A stretch of DNA of 64,000 nt from Ruicaihuangia caeni (GCF_029952955.1 NZ_JASATX010000004.1:62001-126000), one strand, 5' to 3'; shown: positions 8,028-17,465, numbered from the stretch's first letter. Program-made: numbers and translations. Notes: generated by a model from the sequence alone, not told the origin.

Positions 8028-9401
8028 TCAGGCTCGGAGTTCGCGAGCGAGCTCGTCGAACACGGCGATGTACGCGTCGATCGCCTCGTCGGTGTGGGTC
8101 ACCGACAGCGTCCACTCCTCTTCGCGTCCGGGGGTCATGAAGATGCCGCGGTTGAGATTGAAGAGCCACGCGAGGTCGGCGAGCGCCGCATCCTGGTTCT
8201 CCTTGAAGGTCTCGTAGTCGACGACCTTGCTCGTCGAGAACGTGACGCACCCCTTCGACCCGATTCCGACGGCGTATCCGGGCAGGTCGTACTTGTCGAC
8301 GACGCCTTGGCACCCCGTGACGATGCGGTGGTTGAGACGGTCGAGGTGCGCGTACGCGTCGGGTGTGAGCACCTGTTCGAGCGAGGCGCGTGCGGCCGCC
8401 ATCGACAGTGGATTGCCGTTGAACGTGCCGACTTGATAGACCGAACCGTCTTCGACGACCGCCATGACGTCTTCGCTGCCGCCGATCGCCCCGGAGGGCA
8501 GGCCACCGCCCAGCGCCTTGGCGAGGGTCACCATGTCAGGCGTCACGCCGAACTTGTCGGTCGCGCCGCCGGGCGCGACGGTGAGCCCCGTCTTGACCTC
8601 GTCGAAGATGAGCACGATGCCGTGGCGGCGCGTGATGTCGCGCACGGCCTCGAGGTACCCCGGCTCGGGCAGCACGACGCCGAGGTTCATCATCGCGGCC
8701 TCCATGATCACGCACGCGGGCTTTCGGCCCTCGACGGTCAAGCGCTCGATGCGGCGTTCCATGGCTCCCGCGTCGTTGAACGGCACGGCGACGGTCATGT
8801 CGACGACGGATTGCGGGATGCCGGCGCCGTACGGCAGCGACTCCAGGTTCTCGCGATCGCCGATCTTGTCGTACTCGACACCGATCGAGACCATGACCGT
8901 GTCGTGGTGACCGTGGTACGAGCCGAAGATCTTCATGACCGTGTCGCGGCCGGTGAAGGCGCGTGCGATGCGAATGGCATCCATGGTCGCCTCGGAGCCC
9001 GAGTTCGTGTAGCGCCACTTGGGGAGACCGAAGCGGCGGGCCAGCTCGTCGGCGACGACGACGTCGTCTTCCGTGGGGCAGCCGAAATGGGTGCCCTGCG
9101 GGTAGCGCGCTGCAATGGCCGCCCCGATCGCGGGGTGCGCATGGCCCTGCACCATCGAGCCGAAGCCGTTGTGGAAGTCCCACATCTCGTTGCCGTCGAC
9201 GTCCCAGACCTTCGGCCCGGAACCCCGCGCGATGTAGATCGGCCACGGGTCGCGCAACTGGTACGACGATGCGACGCCGCCCGAGAGGTGCCGGCCGGCG
9301 CGCTCGAACATGTCTCGCGAAGCCGTGGTTCGCTCGTTCAGGCGTGCGGCCTCACGAGCAGTCAGCTCGGCGATGCGGTCACGGTCGATAGGGGTGCTCA
9401 T
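8028..9401 (-). CDS. class III PLP-dependent aminotransferase, glutamate-1-semialdehyde aminomutase-like
   Basis: A 457-residue fold-type I enzyme. The motif YTNSGSEATMDAIRIAR at about 131-147 binds the cofactor phosphate side, D268 in FDEVK contacts the pyridine nitrogen, and K295 in TLAKALGGG is the Schiff-base lysine. It resembles HemL but has no haem genes near it. Stand-alone relatives act on omega-amino acids or other amines. The nearby amine-type importer makes an amine-catabolic role plausible. The start codon follows a GGAGGAAG ribosome site. Upstream lies a pair of near-identical 21-bp direct repeats that could be operators. Confidence 0.82.
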   Translation of the reverse strand: MSTPIDRDRIAELTAREAARLNERTTASRDMFERAGRHLSGGVASSYQLRDPWPIYIARGSGPKVWDVDGNEMWDFHNGFGSMVQGHAHPAIGAAIAARYPQGTHFGCPTEDDVVVADELARRFGLPKWRYTNSGSEATMDAIRIARAFTGRDTVMKIFGSYHGHHDTVMVSIGVEYDKIGDRENLESLPYGAGIPQSVVDMTVAVPFNDAGAMERRIERLTVEGRKPACVIMEAAMMNLGVVLPEPGYLEAVRDITRRHGIVLIFDEVKTGLTVAPGGATDKFGVTPDMVTLAKALGGGLPSGAIGGSEDVMAVVEDGSVYQVGTFNGNPLSMAAARASLEQVLTPDAYAHLDRLNHRIVTGCQGVVDKYDLPGYAVGIGSKGCVTFSTSKVVDYETFKENQDAALADLAWLFNLNRGIFMTPGREEEWTLSVTHTDEAIDAYIAVFDELARELRA

Positions 9402-9420
9402 ACTTCCTCCGTAGGAATGT

Positions 9421-9484
9421 CACCGACCGGCCTGGCATCGGTTTCCCACAGTTCAGAAGCACTCACCGGTCGGCCTGGCGCCGG
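9421..9484. promoter_or_regulatory. direct repeats upstream of the aminotransferase gene
   Basis: Two 21-bp direct repeats start at 9421 (CACCGACCGGCCTGGC...) and 9464 (CACCGGTCGGCCTGGC...), identical at 17 positions and 43 bp apart, close to four helical turns. They occupy the space between the divergent aminotransferase and ABC-2 ATPase genes, where a regulator could act on either. Confidence 0.35.
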
Positions 9485-9551
9485 GAGCAGTCCGTAGACG
9501 CTCATCACCGTAGCAAGCGCGGCGACTGTCGGCAATCAGCGGCCCGCGCAC

Positions 9552-9557
9552 TACGCT
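9552..9557 (+). promoter_or_regulatory. -10 box TACGCT, leaderless promoter of the ABC-2 ATPase gene
   Basis: TACGCT stands 8 nt before a GTG codon with no ribosome binding site between. This supports the GTG at 9566, because the TTG at 9557 would overlap the box. Confidence 0.5.
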
Positions 9558-9565
9558 TGGCACTC

Positions 9566-10492
9566 GTGCCAGCGCCTGTCATCACCGCCGTCGACCTCGT
9601 GAAGAAGTACAAGGACTTCGCAGCGGTCGACGGGCTGAGCTTCGAGGTGGCGCCTGGCGAGTCCTTCGGCCTGCTCGGGCCGAACGGCGCAGGCAAGTCG
9701 ACGACCATGCGCATGGTGGGTGCCGTCTCGACCCGCACGGGTGGCGGGCTGGGGATCCTCGGCCTCGACCCGAACACTCACGGCCCAGAGATCCGCTCAC
9801 AACTGGGCGTCGTGCCCCAGGCCGACAATCTCGATGCCGAGCTCCGAGTGCGCGACAACCTCATCGTCTACGGCCGCTACTTCGGGCTCCCGTACTCGTA
9901 TCTGCGGCCCAAGGCCGACGAGTTGCTGGCCTTCGCGCAGCTCGAAGACAAGGCGAAGTCGAGGGTCGACGACCTCTCGGGCGGTATGAAGCGAAGGCTC
10001 ACGATCGCGCGGGCACTCGTCAACAACCCACGCATCATGCTGCTCGACGAGCCCACCACCGGCCTCGACCCGCAGGCGCGCCACGTGCTCTGGGACCGCC
10101 TCTTCCGGTTGAAGGAGCAGGGCACCACGCTCGTGCTCACCACTCACTACATGGACGAGGCCGAGCAGCTCTGCGATCGCCTCATCGTGGTGGACAAGGG
10201 TCGCATCATGGCCGAGGGAACCCCTGCTTCGCTCATTCGCGAGCACTCATCGCGCGAGGTGTTGGAGGTGCGCTTCGGCTCGGCGCGCAACGCCGAGGCG
10301 GCGGAGGCGCTCAAGGGCGTCGGCGATCGCATAGAGGTGCTGCCCGACCGGGTGCTCGTGTACGCCCATAGCGGCGAGGCCGCGCTCGCTCGGGTCACCG
10401 AACTGGGCTTCGAACCCATGACCTCGCTGGTGCGACGCTCGAGCCTGGAAGACGTGTTCCTGCGTCTCACCGGCCGGAGCCTGATCGATTGA
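9566..10492 (+). CDS. ABC-2 type efflux ATPase, DrrA-like
   Basis: A 308-residue single-domain ATPase with Walker A GPNGAGKST at 38-46, signature LSGGM at 137-141 and Walker B IMLLDEP at 157-163. The last 80 residues form the C-terminal extension typical of DrrA/NodI proteins (daunorubicin resistance type). It is followed at once by two ABC-2 permease genes, so it powers an efflux pump for a hydrophobic compound or surface polymer. Nothing in the neighbourhood (no polyketide or peptide synthetase) identifies the cargo. Confidence 0.88.
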   Translation: MPAPVITAVDLVKKYKDFAAVDGLSFEVAPGESFGLLGPNGAGKSTTMRMVGAVSTRTGGGLGILGLDPNTHGPEIRSQLGVVPQADNLDAELRVRDNLIVYGRYFGLPYSYLRPKADELLAFAQLEDKAKSRVDDLSGGMKRRLTIARALVNNPRIMLLDEPTTGLDPQARHVLWDRLFRLKEQGTTLVLTTHYMDEAEQLCDRLIVVDKGRIMAEGTPASLIREHSSREVLEVRFGSARNAEAAEALKGVGDRIEVLPDRVLVYAHSGEAALARVTELGFEPMTSLVRRSSLEDVFLRLTGRSLID

Positions 10493-10521
10493 CGCCCGAT
10501 GAGTAGTGACGCCCGATGAGT
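10490..10521 (+). repeat. 15-bp duplicated start region creating a short upstream reading frame
   Basis: TGACGCCCGATGAGT occurs at 10490-10504 and again at 10507-10521. The first copy supplies the ATPase stop codon and an extra ATG at 10499 that opens a six-codon frame (MSSDAR, then TGA). That TGA overlaps the permease ATG at 10516, as in a translationally coupled leader. Confidence 0.6.
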
Positions 10522-11433
10522 TCTGACGACGCAATGAGCACGCCAGCATCCGGCGCGCCACCGGCCGACCGAGATGTCCCGGCGACTGAGCGATCGTCCC
10601 CCAGCCAGTCCGCACCGCCCCCCGGGGCGCTCCCGCGCAGGTTCGGCTCCTGGTACGTCGCCGAGCACTGGTTCCGCACCATGCGCGCGTACCTGCAGAC
10701 GATGCTCATGACGGGCATCGGCACGCCGTTGTTGTATCTCTATGCGCTGGGCGTGGGACTCGCGACGCTCGTCGACCAGAACATCGGAGCCGGCTCCGCG
10801 GATGCCGGCGCGGTCGGCGCGGTCGGGTACCTCGTGTTCGTCGCCCCCGCCCTGCTGTGCAGCTCGGCGGTGACCACTGCGGTCGATGAGCTCACCTATC
10901 CCGTGATCGCCGGGTTCAAGTGGAACCCGTTCTTCATCGGGATGCACGCCGCTCCGCTGCAGCCCAGGCAGATCGCCGACGGGATCGTGATCGCCGTCTC
11001 GGGGCGCCTGCTCGCCCAGTCGACGCTCTACTACCTCTTCATGCTGCTGTTCGGAGCGGTGCCCTCCGGCTTGGGATTCCTCGCGATCGTCATCGCGACG
11101 CTCACGGGGCTCTCGTTCGGTGTGCTGGTCATGGCCTACTCGGCGACCATCGAGCAGGACAAGGGACAGATGAACTACGTCATGCGCTTCGTCGTGCTGC
11201 CCATGACGCTCTTCTCGGGCACCTTCTTCCCCCTCGAGACGCTGCCGGTGGGCCTGCACTGGCTGGGGTGGATCTCGCCGCTGTGGCACGGCACCGAGCT
11301 GGCGCGCGTCGCATCGTACGGCTACCAGGAACCCCTGTGGCTCACGGTTGCCCATGTGGCGTATCTGCTCGTGCTCCTGGCGGCCGGGGTGGCCCTGGCA
11401 CGGCGCATCACGACCAGAAGGTTGACGCGATGA
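10516..11433 (+). CDS. ABC-2 type permease (first of two), DrrB-like
   Basis: A 305-residue membrane protein. A roughly 45-residue hydrophilic Pro/Ser/Ala-rich N-terminus is followed by about six transmembrane segments and the ABC-2 hallmark before the last helix (GTFFPLETLPVGLHWLGWISPLWHG). It pairs with the preceding ATPase and the next gene product to form an efflux channel. An alternative ATG six codons in (10534) would trim only the tail. The stop overlaps the next start codon by four bases (ATGA), so the two permeases are translationally coupled and probably assemble as a heterodimer. Confidence 0.85.
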   Translation: MSSDDAMSTPASGAPPADRDVPATERSSPSQSAPPPGALPRRFGSWYVAEHWFRTMRAYLQTMLMTGIGTPLLYLYALGVGLATLVDQNIGAGSADAGAVGAVGYLVFVAPALLCSSAVTTAVDELTYPVIAGFKWNPFFIGMHAAPLQPRQIADGIVIAVSGRLLAQSTLYYLFMLLFGAVPSGLGFLAIVIATLTGLSFGVLVMAYSATIEQDKGQMNYVMRFVVLPMTLFSGTFFPLETLPVGLHWLGWISPLWHGTELARVASYGYQEPLWLTVAHVAYLLVLLAAGVALARRITTRRLTR

Positions 11434-12314
11434 CCGAGCGATCGTGGCCGGCGCCAAGCCGTGCCGAGCAGGGCGCGACGGCGGAGAGCATCGACACGGA
11501 TGCGGTGCGCCCGCGCGTGCAGCGCGGCATCCTGCTGCCGTCGCTCTACGCGGGGAACGCTCGCGCCGTGATGCACCGAGGCTGGCTGGTGGTCGCGAAG
11601 ACCAACTGGCTCATCGTGCTCTCCGGCCTCTTCGAACCGATCCTCTACCTGCTCGCGATGGGAATCGGCCTCGGGTCGCTCGTCGGCACCGTGACGACGT
11701 CGACCGGTGCCGAGGTGCCCTACGCGGCGTTCATCGCGCCCGCGCTGCTGGCGGTCGCCGCGATGAATGGCGCCGTGTACGACTCGACGTGGAACGTCTT
11801 CTTCAAGATGAATTACGGCAAGCTCTACCAGGGCATGCTCGCGACGTCGCTCGGGCCGCTCGATGTCGCGCTCGGCGAGATCATGCTCGCGCTCGCCCGC
11901 GGGCTGCTCTATGCAGGCGGGTTCATGCTCGTCATGCAGGCGTTCGGGCTGAACCTCTCGCTCTGGGCGTTGCTCGCGCTGCCCGCGGTCGTGCTCATCG
12001 CGTTCGCCTTCGCGAGCTTCGGCATGGCGATCACGAGCTACATGAAGACGTTCCAGCAGATGGACTGGATCAACTTCATCATGCTGCCGATGTTCTTGTT
12101 CTCGGCCACGTTCTACCCCCTCTCGGTGTACCCGGTCGCGATCCAGTGGCTCATCCAGGCGATGCCCCTGTGGCACGGGGTGGAGCTGGTGCGCGGCCTC
12201 ACCACTGGCGCGGTCGGTCCGCACCTGTGGTGGCACGTGCTGTACTACGTCGTCATGGTGCTCGTCGGGCTCACGTTCACCACGCGGCGCTTACGCGCGC
12301 TGTTCCTGCGCTGA
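11430..12314 (+). CDS. ABC-2 type permease (second of two), DrrB/DrrC-like
   Basis: A 294-residue membrane protein related to the previous permease. It has a hydrophilic N-terminus of about 35 residues, then six predicted helices and the conserved ABC-2 segment (SATFYPLSVYPVAIQWLIQ) before the last helix. The start ATG overlaps the previous stop, and the open frame running further upstream is not coding. It ends 8 bp before the convergent MHS transporter gene, so there is little room for a separate terminator. Confidence 0.85.
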   Translation: MTERSWPAPSRAEQGATAESIDTDAVRPRVQRGILLPSLYAGNARAVMHRGWLVVAKTNWLIVLSGLFEPILYLLAMGIGLGSLVGTVTTSTGAEVPYAAFIAPALLAVAAMNGAVYDSTWNVFFKMNYGKLYQGMLATSLGPLDVALGEIMLALARGLLYAGGFMLVMQAFGLNLSLWALLALPAVVLIAFAFASFGMAITSYMKTFQQMDWINFIMLPMFLFSATFYPLSVYPVAIQWLIQAMPLWHGVELVRGLTTGAVGPHLWWHVLYYVVMVLVGLTFTTRRLRALFLR

Positions 12315-12321
12315 AGATCGC

Positions 12322-13710
12322 TCAGCGCTCGATGTCGACGTCCTTCGTCTCGCGGCCGATGAGCAGCGCGACGAGTGTGAGCACCGACATCGCGACGAGG
12401 TAGATGCCGACCCAGAAGGGACTCCCGTCGCCGACCGCCCACAACCACACCGCGATGAACGGCGCGACCGCCGCACCGAGGATCGACGACACGTTGTACG
12501 AGATGCCTGAGCCCGTGTACCGCACGTTCGTGGGGAAGAGCTCCGGCAGTAGTGCGCCCATAGGCCCGAAGGTGAGCCCCATCAGGGTGAACCCGATGAT
12601 GAGCCACGCCATGACGCCGACACCGTCGGCGCTCAGCAGCGGCACCCACACGAGGCCGAACACGATGATCGCGAGCGTGACCCAGATGAGCATGCGCCGC
12701 CGCCCGAGCCGGTCGGCCAAGGGGCCGGAGATCAGCGTGAAGATCGCGAAGAACACGACGCCGACGATCATCATGAGCACGAAGGTGTTGTAGCTGTAGC
12801 CGAGCCCCGGCTGCACAGTTGGGTCGGTCGGCGAAACCGGTGCGCGACCGTAGCTCAGTGAGAACGTGGTCATCAGGTAGAAGAGCACGTACGTGGCGAG
12901 CATGTAGAAGGTGCCGAGAATGAGTTCGCGCCAGTGGCTCCTGAACACCGCGGCCAGGGGCAGGCGTTCGACGCGACCGGTCTTGACGGCGCGCTCGAAC
13001 GCACTGCTCTCGACGAGTCGCAGCCGCACCCAGAGGCCGACGGCCACCATGACCACCGAGAACAGGAAGGGGATGCGCCAGCCCCAGGCGAGGAAGGCGT
13101 CCGACGGCACGGAGGGGTCATCCGACGGCAGTAGCGCCGCGATGATGAGGAAGATGCCGTTGGCGATGATGAACCCGAGCGGTGCCCCCAGTTGCGGGAA
13201 GGTGCCGTACCAGGCTCGCTTCCCGGGCGGTGCGTTCTCAGTGGCGACCAGCGCGGCACCGCTCCACTCGCCGCCGATCGCGAACCCCTGCGCGAGACGC
13301 ATGACGACCAGCAGCAGGGGTGCGAACCACCCGACGAGGGCGTACGTCGGCAGCAGGCCGATGATGAACGTCGCGATGCCCATCGTGAGCAACGCGGCCA
13401 CGAGCGTGGTCTTGCGCCCGCGCTTGTCGCCGAGGTGCCCGAAGAAGACAGCACCGAGGGGTCTTGCGATCATGGCGGCACCGAACACCGCGAAGGAAGC
13501 CAGCAGCGCCGTCGTGGCATCGCCGGTCGGAAAGAACAAGTAGGGGAAGACCAGCACGGCCGCGGTCGCGTAGACGTAGAAGTCGTAGAACTCGATCGTC
13601 GTGCCGATCAGGCTTGCCAGCACCACCCGCGACACAGGGTTCGCCGGCCCGGCGAGCGCGCGCTCGGGCGGCCCTGCCGGGTTCAGCGGGTTGGCAGCGG
13701 AATTCGACAT
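12322..13710 (-). CDS. MFS transporter of the metabolite:H+ symporter (MHS) family
   Basis: A 462-residue 12-helix transporter. Typical MHS phrases are ASLIGTTIEFYDFYVYATAA near the N-terminus, HLGDKRGRKTT in the loop between helices 2 and 3, and RLAQGFAIGGEWSGA. Members import carboxylates such as citrate, alpha-ketoglutarate, shikimate or betaine with protons. The ATG at 13710 has a GGAGGG ribosome site. No adjacent catabolic gene points to the substrate. Confidence 0.88.
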   Translation of the reverse strand: MSNSAANPLNPAGPPERALAGPANPVSRVVLASLIGTTIEFYDFYVYATAAVLVFPYLFFPTGDATTALLASFAVFGAAMIARPLGAVFFGHLGDKRGRKTTLVAALLTMGIATFIIGLLPTYALVGWFAPLLLVVMRLAQGFAIGGEWSGAALVATENAPPGKRAWYGTFPQLGAPLGFIIANGIFLIIAALLPSDDPSVPSDAFLAWGWRIPFLFSVVMVAVGLWVRLRLVESSAFERAVKTGRVERLPLAAVFRSHWRELILGTFYMLATYVLFYLMTTFSLSYGRAPVSPTDPTVQPGLGYSYNTFVLMMIVGVVFFAIFTLISGPLADRLGRRRMLIWVTLAIIVFGLVWVPLLSADGVGVMAWLIIGFTLMGLTFGPMGALLPELFPTNVRYTGSGISYNVSSILGAAVAPFIAVWLWAVGDGSPFWVGIYLVAMSVLTLVALLIGRETKDVDIER

Positions 13711-13847
13711 CGTCTGGCCCTCCGATTCGGCGCCTGCTCCAGGCCGCCGGTCACTGCCAATGCTGCGCGCATCTCGTGCCGCGTGCCATCGACGTTCGTC
13801 GTCAGCGAGCTTGAGTGTCAGGCTCCGCGCTGCCGGCCAGCGTTCGA

Positions 13848-13882
13848 GTCGGCGGCAAGGGAATAGGACCCCTGCCGCCGAC
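13848..13882 (-). terminator. hairpin terminator after the riboflavin operon
   Basis: Arms GTCGGCGGCA (13848-13857) and TGCCGCCGAC (13873-13882) are perfect complements, and the stem continues inwards with one mismatch. It lies 28 bp beyond the ribH stop codon on the minus strand, between it and the MHS gene. No T-run follows. Confidence 0.65.
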
Positions 13883-13909
13883 CCAAGCCTTGTCGTGGAG
13901 CCGAAGGCG

Positions 13910-14386
13910 TCAGCGGTTCGCGCGCAACTCCCGCAACGTCGCCGCAGTCGCGATGGCAGCGCTCGCCGCCTCGGCGCCCTTGTCCTCCTTCGAACCGGGC
14001 AATCCCGCCCGGTCGAGCCCCTGCTGCTCATCATCGAGAGTGAGCACGCCGAATCCGACCGGTTTGCCGGTGTCGAGCGCGACGCGAGTGAGCCCATCGG
14101 TCGCCGCCGACGACACGTACTCGAAGTGCGGGGTGCCGCCGCGGATGATCACACCGAGTGCGACCACCGCATCCGCGCCCGATTCGAGGGCTGCCCGTGC
14201 GACGACGGGCAGTTCGAAGGCGCCAGGCACGCGCACCTCAGTGAACTGGGCTCCAGCTGCACGCAATGTGCGGCGCGCTCCCTCGAGCAGACCGTCGCTG
14301 ATGCGGGTGTGCCACTGTCCGGCCACGATCACGACGCGCAGGCCCGCGGCATCCGTCTCAATGGTGGGGGCTCCTTCTCCGCTCAT
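13910..14386 (-). CDS. ribH: 6,7-dimethyl-8-ribityllumazine synthase
   Basis: A 158-residue subunit that condenses 5-amino-6-ribitylamino-uracil with 3,4-dihydroxy-2-butanone 4-phosphate to give the riboflavin precursor; it assembles into pentamers or capsids. Diagnostic segments are the N-terminal [27 protein letters not shown] and [16 protein letters not shown], the last holding the catalytic histidine. Length matches the family. It is the last gene of the rib operon, 88 bp beyond ribBA, and a hairpin terminator follows. Confidence 0.95.
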   Translation of the reverse strand: MSGEGAPTIETDAAGLRVVIVAGQWHTRISDGLLEGARRTLRAAGAQFTEVRVPGAFELPVVARAALESGADAVVALGVIIRGGTPHFEYVSSAATDGLTRVALDTGKPVGFGVLTLDDEQQGLDRAGLPGSKEDKGAEAASAAIATAATLRELRANR

Positions 14387-14474
14387 GAGCGGCTCCTTTC
14401 TGGTCGAACGGCCGGTACGGATGCCGGCAGTGAACTGCAGTACTCCTGCGCGCCCGCGCGGTCGCGGGCTGCGG

Positions 14475-15746
14475 TCACATGGGCGAGACGGGGCTGCTCA
14501 ACTGCGCGTCGCCCGGGAGCGTGTGACCCATGCGGTCGCGCTTCGTGGCGAGGTAGCCCTGGTTCGCGTCGACCACGCCCACCACCAGCGGCACCGGCTC
14601 ACTCACGTTGATGCCTCGAGCCGAGAGCTGGCGCACCTTCTCCGGGTTGTTCGTGATCAGCCGCACAGAGTGCAAGCCCAGGTCGCGAAGGATCGCAGCC
14701 GCGGCGCCGTAGTCGCGGGCGTCGGCCGGGAGCCCGAGAGCCAGGTTCGCGTCGAGCGTGTCGAGGCCGCCCTCCTGCAGACGGTAGGCGCGCAGCTTGT
14801 TGATGAGGCCGATGCCACGGCCCTCGTGACCGCGCAGGTAGATCACCACGCCGCCTTCTCGCTTGACCGTCTCCATCGCGGCGTCGAGCTGCGGCCCGCA
14901 CTCGCACTTGAGCGAGCCGAACGCCTCGCCGGTCAGGCACTCCGAGTGCACACGCACCAGCACGTCGTCGCGGAGCTCGCCGGCGATGAGCGCGACGTGG
15001 TCGGCACCGGTTCGGCGGTCACGGTAGGCGCGCATCCGGAAGTCGCCGTGCAGGGTCGGCACGGTGGTCTCGACCTCGAAGAGCACGCGTCGCGACTCGG
15101 GACCGGGCGTGCTCTCGGGCGCGCCAACGATGGGCTCCGAACCGGCGTCGAGGTAGTCGATCAACTGCGAGATCGTCACGACCGGAACGTTCTCGCGCTC
15201 GCCCAGCTCGATGAGGGCGGGCAGCCGCATCATCTCGCCGTCTTCGGCCACGATCTCGCCGATGGCGCCGACCGGCGTCATCCCGGCGAGCGTCAGCAGG
15301 TCGACCGTTGCTTCGGTGTGGCCCTCGCGGGCTCGCACGCCGCCTTCGACGGCACGCAGGGGGAGGATGTGCCCCGGCCGGGTGAGGTCTGCCGGAACGC
15401 TGTCGGGATCGCTGAGCACTCGCAACGTGTGGGCGCGGTCGGCCGCGCTGATGCCGGTCGAGATGCGATCGGCGGCGTCGACCGAGACGGTGTACGCGGT
15501 GCCGCGCGGATCCGTGTTGTCGGCCACCATCGGCGGCAGCCCGAGCCGATCGGCGATCGAGTTGGTCATGGGCGCGCAGATGAAGCCGGAGGTGTGTCGC
15601 ACCATCCACGCCATCCATTCCTGGGTGGCAAGCTCTGCCGCGATGATGACATCGCCCTCGTTCTCGCGGCTCTCGTCATCGGCCACGATGATCGGACGGC
15701 CGGCCCGCAGGGCGTCGAGCGCCTCGGGAATGTCGGCGAGGCTCAT
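14475..15746 (-). CDS. ribBA: bifunctional 3,4-DHBP synthase / GTP cyclohydrolase II
   Basis: A 423-residue fusion. The first roughly 205 residues are DHBP synthase ([29 protein letters not shown]), making the four-carbon donor from ribulose 5-phosphate. The second half is GTP cyclohydrolase II, with the zinc-binding cysteines in [15 protein letters not shown] and the catalytic loop [13 protein letters not shown]. It supplies both precursors of riboflavin. Its ATG overlaps the ribE stop (ATGA), indicating translational coupling within the operon. Confidence 0.95.
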   Translation of the reverse strand: MSLADIPEALDALRAGRPIIVADDESRENEGDVIIAAELATQEWMAWMVRHTSGFICAPMTNSIADRLGLPPMVADNTDPRGTAYTVSVDAADRISTGISAADRAHTLRVLSDPDSVPADLTRPGHILPLRAVEGGVRAREGHTEATVDLLTLAGMTPVGAIGEIVAEDGEMMRLPALIELGERENVPVVTISQLIDYLDAGSEPIVGAPESTPGPESRRVLFEVETTVPTLHGDFRMRAYRDRRTGADHVALIAGELRDDVLVRVHSECLTGEAFGSLKCECGPQLDAAMETVKREGGVVIYLRGHEGRGIGLINKLRAYRLQEGGLDTLDANLALGLPADARDYGAAAAILRDLGLHSVRLITNNPEKVRQLSARGINVSEPVPLVVGVVDANQGYLATKRDRMGHTLPGDAQLSSPVSPM

Positions 15747-16381
15747 GATGCCTTCCTTTCTGCGCCGGATGCCGCGGTCTCAGCGGCCGGCGCGGCGAAC
15801 TCCTGCAATCGGCGCACATGCCGGGCAAGGATGTCGGTCTCGATGTTCACGCGATCGCCCACCACACGGTCGCCGAGCGTCGTCGCGCTGAGCGTCTCCG
15901 GGATCAGCGACACCTCGAACCAGTCGCGGCCGACGGCGCTCACCGTGAGCGAGACGCCGTCCACGGCGATCGACCCCTTGTCGGTGACGAGAGGCGCCGT
16001 GTCAGGGGAGAGGCTGAAGCGCAGCACGCGCCACTGCTCGCCAGGTCGCACTTCGATGAGCTCTGCCGTGCCGTCGATGTGCCCCTGCACGATGTGCCCT
16101 CCGAGGCGGTCGCCGACCTGCGCGGCGCGTTCGAGGTTCACGCGGCGCCCGGCGGCAGCATCCGCGAGGGTGCTCATCGCGAGCGTCTGCGCCATGACGT
16201 CGGCTGTGAACCAGTCGTCGCCGCGGTCGACCACAGTGAGGCAGACGCCGCTGACAGCGATCGAGTCGCCGTGCTTCGCATCGCTGACGGCGATCGGCCC
16301 GCGCACGGTCACGCGCGCCGCATCGGCGACATGCCGCCACTCGGTGATCTGGCCGATCTCTTCGATGATGCCGGTGAACAT
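15743..16381 (-). CDS. ribE: riboflavin synthase alpha chain
   Basis: A 212-residue protein made of two lumazine-binding barrels in tandem, starting with the hallmark MFTGIIEEIG. The repeats are visible as GVCLTVVDRG in the first half and GVSLTVSAVG in the second. It dismutates two molecules of 6,7-dimethyl-8-ribityllumazine into riboflavin. It starts 4 bp after the ribD stop codon and overlaps ribBA. The length is normal for the family. Confidence 0.94.
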   Translation of the reverse strand: MFTGIIEEIGQITEWRHVADAARVTVRGPIAVSDAKHGDSIAVSGVCLTVVDRGDDWFTADVMAQTLAMSTLADAAAGRRVNLERAAQVGDRLGGHIVQGHIDGTAELIEVRPGEQWRVLRFSLSPDTAPLVTDKGSIAVDGVSLTVSAVGRDWFEVSLIPETLSATTLGDRVVGDRVNIETDILARHVRRLQEFAAPAAETAASGAERKAS

Positions 16382-16385
16382 TCGG

Positions 16386-17465
16386 TCAGTGCCTTTCGGG
16401 TGCGATGCCGTGGGCGACGTCGTCGCCGCGGTCGAGGGAGGGGTGGGTCGGGCCTGGGACTGTGCGCGCCATGACCACGATGTCGTCGCCGAGACGCCTG
16501 AAGTCGCGAAGGTGCAGGCGCAGCGCGTCGGTCATGGTGGTGATGCCCAGATCGCCGACCGCGTGGCGAGGGCCGCCCAGCAGCATCGGCGAGAGGTAGA
16601 TGTGGTACTCGTCGACGAGACCGGCCGAGATCGCGGCGCTGATCAGCGTCGGGCCCCCTTCGACGTAGACCCGGCCGACGTCGCGCCGCCACAGGTCATC
16701 GAGCGCCGAAGCGAGATCGCGCGTGGCGAACTGGATGAAGCCGAGCGGATGCTGCCGGAGTCGTGCGTCTGCTGGCACCTCGCGCTCGCCGAGCACCACC
16801 GGCAGCGGCTGCCGTTCGAGCAGCTCACCGGCATCGCCGCGAGCCGTCAGGGCGGGATCGTCGGCGAGCACCGTGCCGGTTCCGACCATGATGGCGTCGT
16901 TGCCGGCGCGCTGCTCGTGCACGTGCTGCCGGGCGGCGGTGCCCGTGATCCAGCGACTGGTGCCATCGGCGGCCGCGATGCGGCCATCGAGGGTCGACGC
17001 CCACTTCGCGGTCACCCAGGGGCGGCGGCGGGCTGCGGCGACGAGCCACGGCGTGAGGAACTCGGAGGCTTCCGCCTCGAGCACGCCGGCGATGACCTCG
17101 ACGCCGGCCGCGCGCAGGCGGTCGGCTCCGCCGGCGGAGTCCTGTCCGGGGTCGCTGAGCGCGAAGACGACCCGGCGCACTCCGGCGTCGATGAGCGCTT
17201 GGGCGCATGGACCGGTGCGTCCTGTGTGGTTGCAGGGCTCGAGGGTGACGACCGCGGTGAGGCCCGCGGCATCGGCAACACGGGAGAGCGCATCCGTCTC
17301 GGCATGCGGGGTGCCAGCGCCGCGGTGCCAGCCCTCCGCGACCATGACGCCGCTCTCATCGAGCAGCACGCAGCCCACCTGCGGATTGCCGCCGGTCGTC
17401 GGACCGTGCGCGGCAAGGCTCAGTGCGTGGCGCATGGCCTCATCGAGGGCCCTGCTGCTGATCAT
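16386..17465 (-). CDS. ribD: bifunctional riboflavin deaminase/reductase
   Basis: A 359-residue fusion of an N-terminal deaminase (zinc motif HAETDAL and PCNHTGRTGPC, residues about 45-85) and a C-terminal reductase (about 145-359, NADPH-binding region VEGGPTLISAAI). It carries out the second and third steps of riboflavin synthesis. The ATG at 17465 follows a weak AAAGAGA ribosome site; the frame extends 21 codons further upstream, but those residues would fall within the leader. It is the first gene after the FMN riboswitch. Confidence 0.93.
   Translation of the reverse strand: MISSRALDEAMRHALSLAAHGPTTGGNPQVGCVLLDESGVMVAEGWHRGAGTPHAETDALSRVADAAGLTAVVTLEPCNHTGRTGPCAQALIDAGVRRVVFALSDPGQDSAGGADRLRAAGVEVIAGVLEAEASEFLTPWLVAAARRRPWVTAKWASTLDGRIAAADGTSRWITGTAARQHVHEQRAGNDAIMVGTGTVLADDPALTARGDAGELLERQPLPVVLGEREVPADARLRQHPLGFIQFATRDLASALDDLWRRDVGRVYVEGGPTLISAAISAGLVDEYHIYLSPMLLGGPRHAVGDLGITTMTDALRLHLRDFRRLGDDIVVMARTVPGPTHPSLDRGDDVAHGIAPERH

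Noticed and set aside
8028-9401. Calling the class III aminotransferase hemL
   Set aside because: No haem biosynthesis genes are near it, and the transporter and regulator context points to amine metabolism. Fold similarity alone does not identify HemL.
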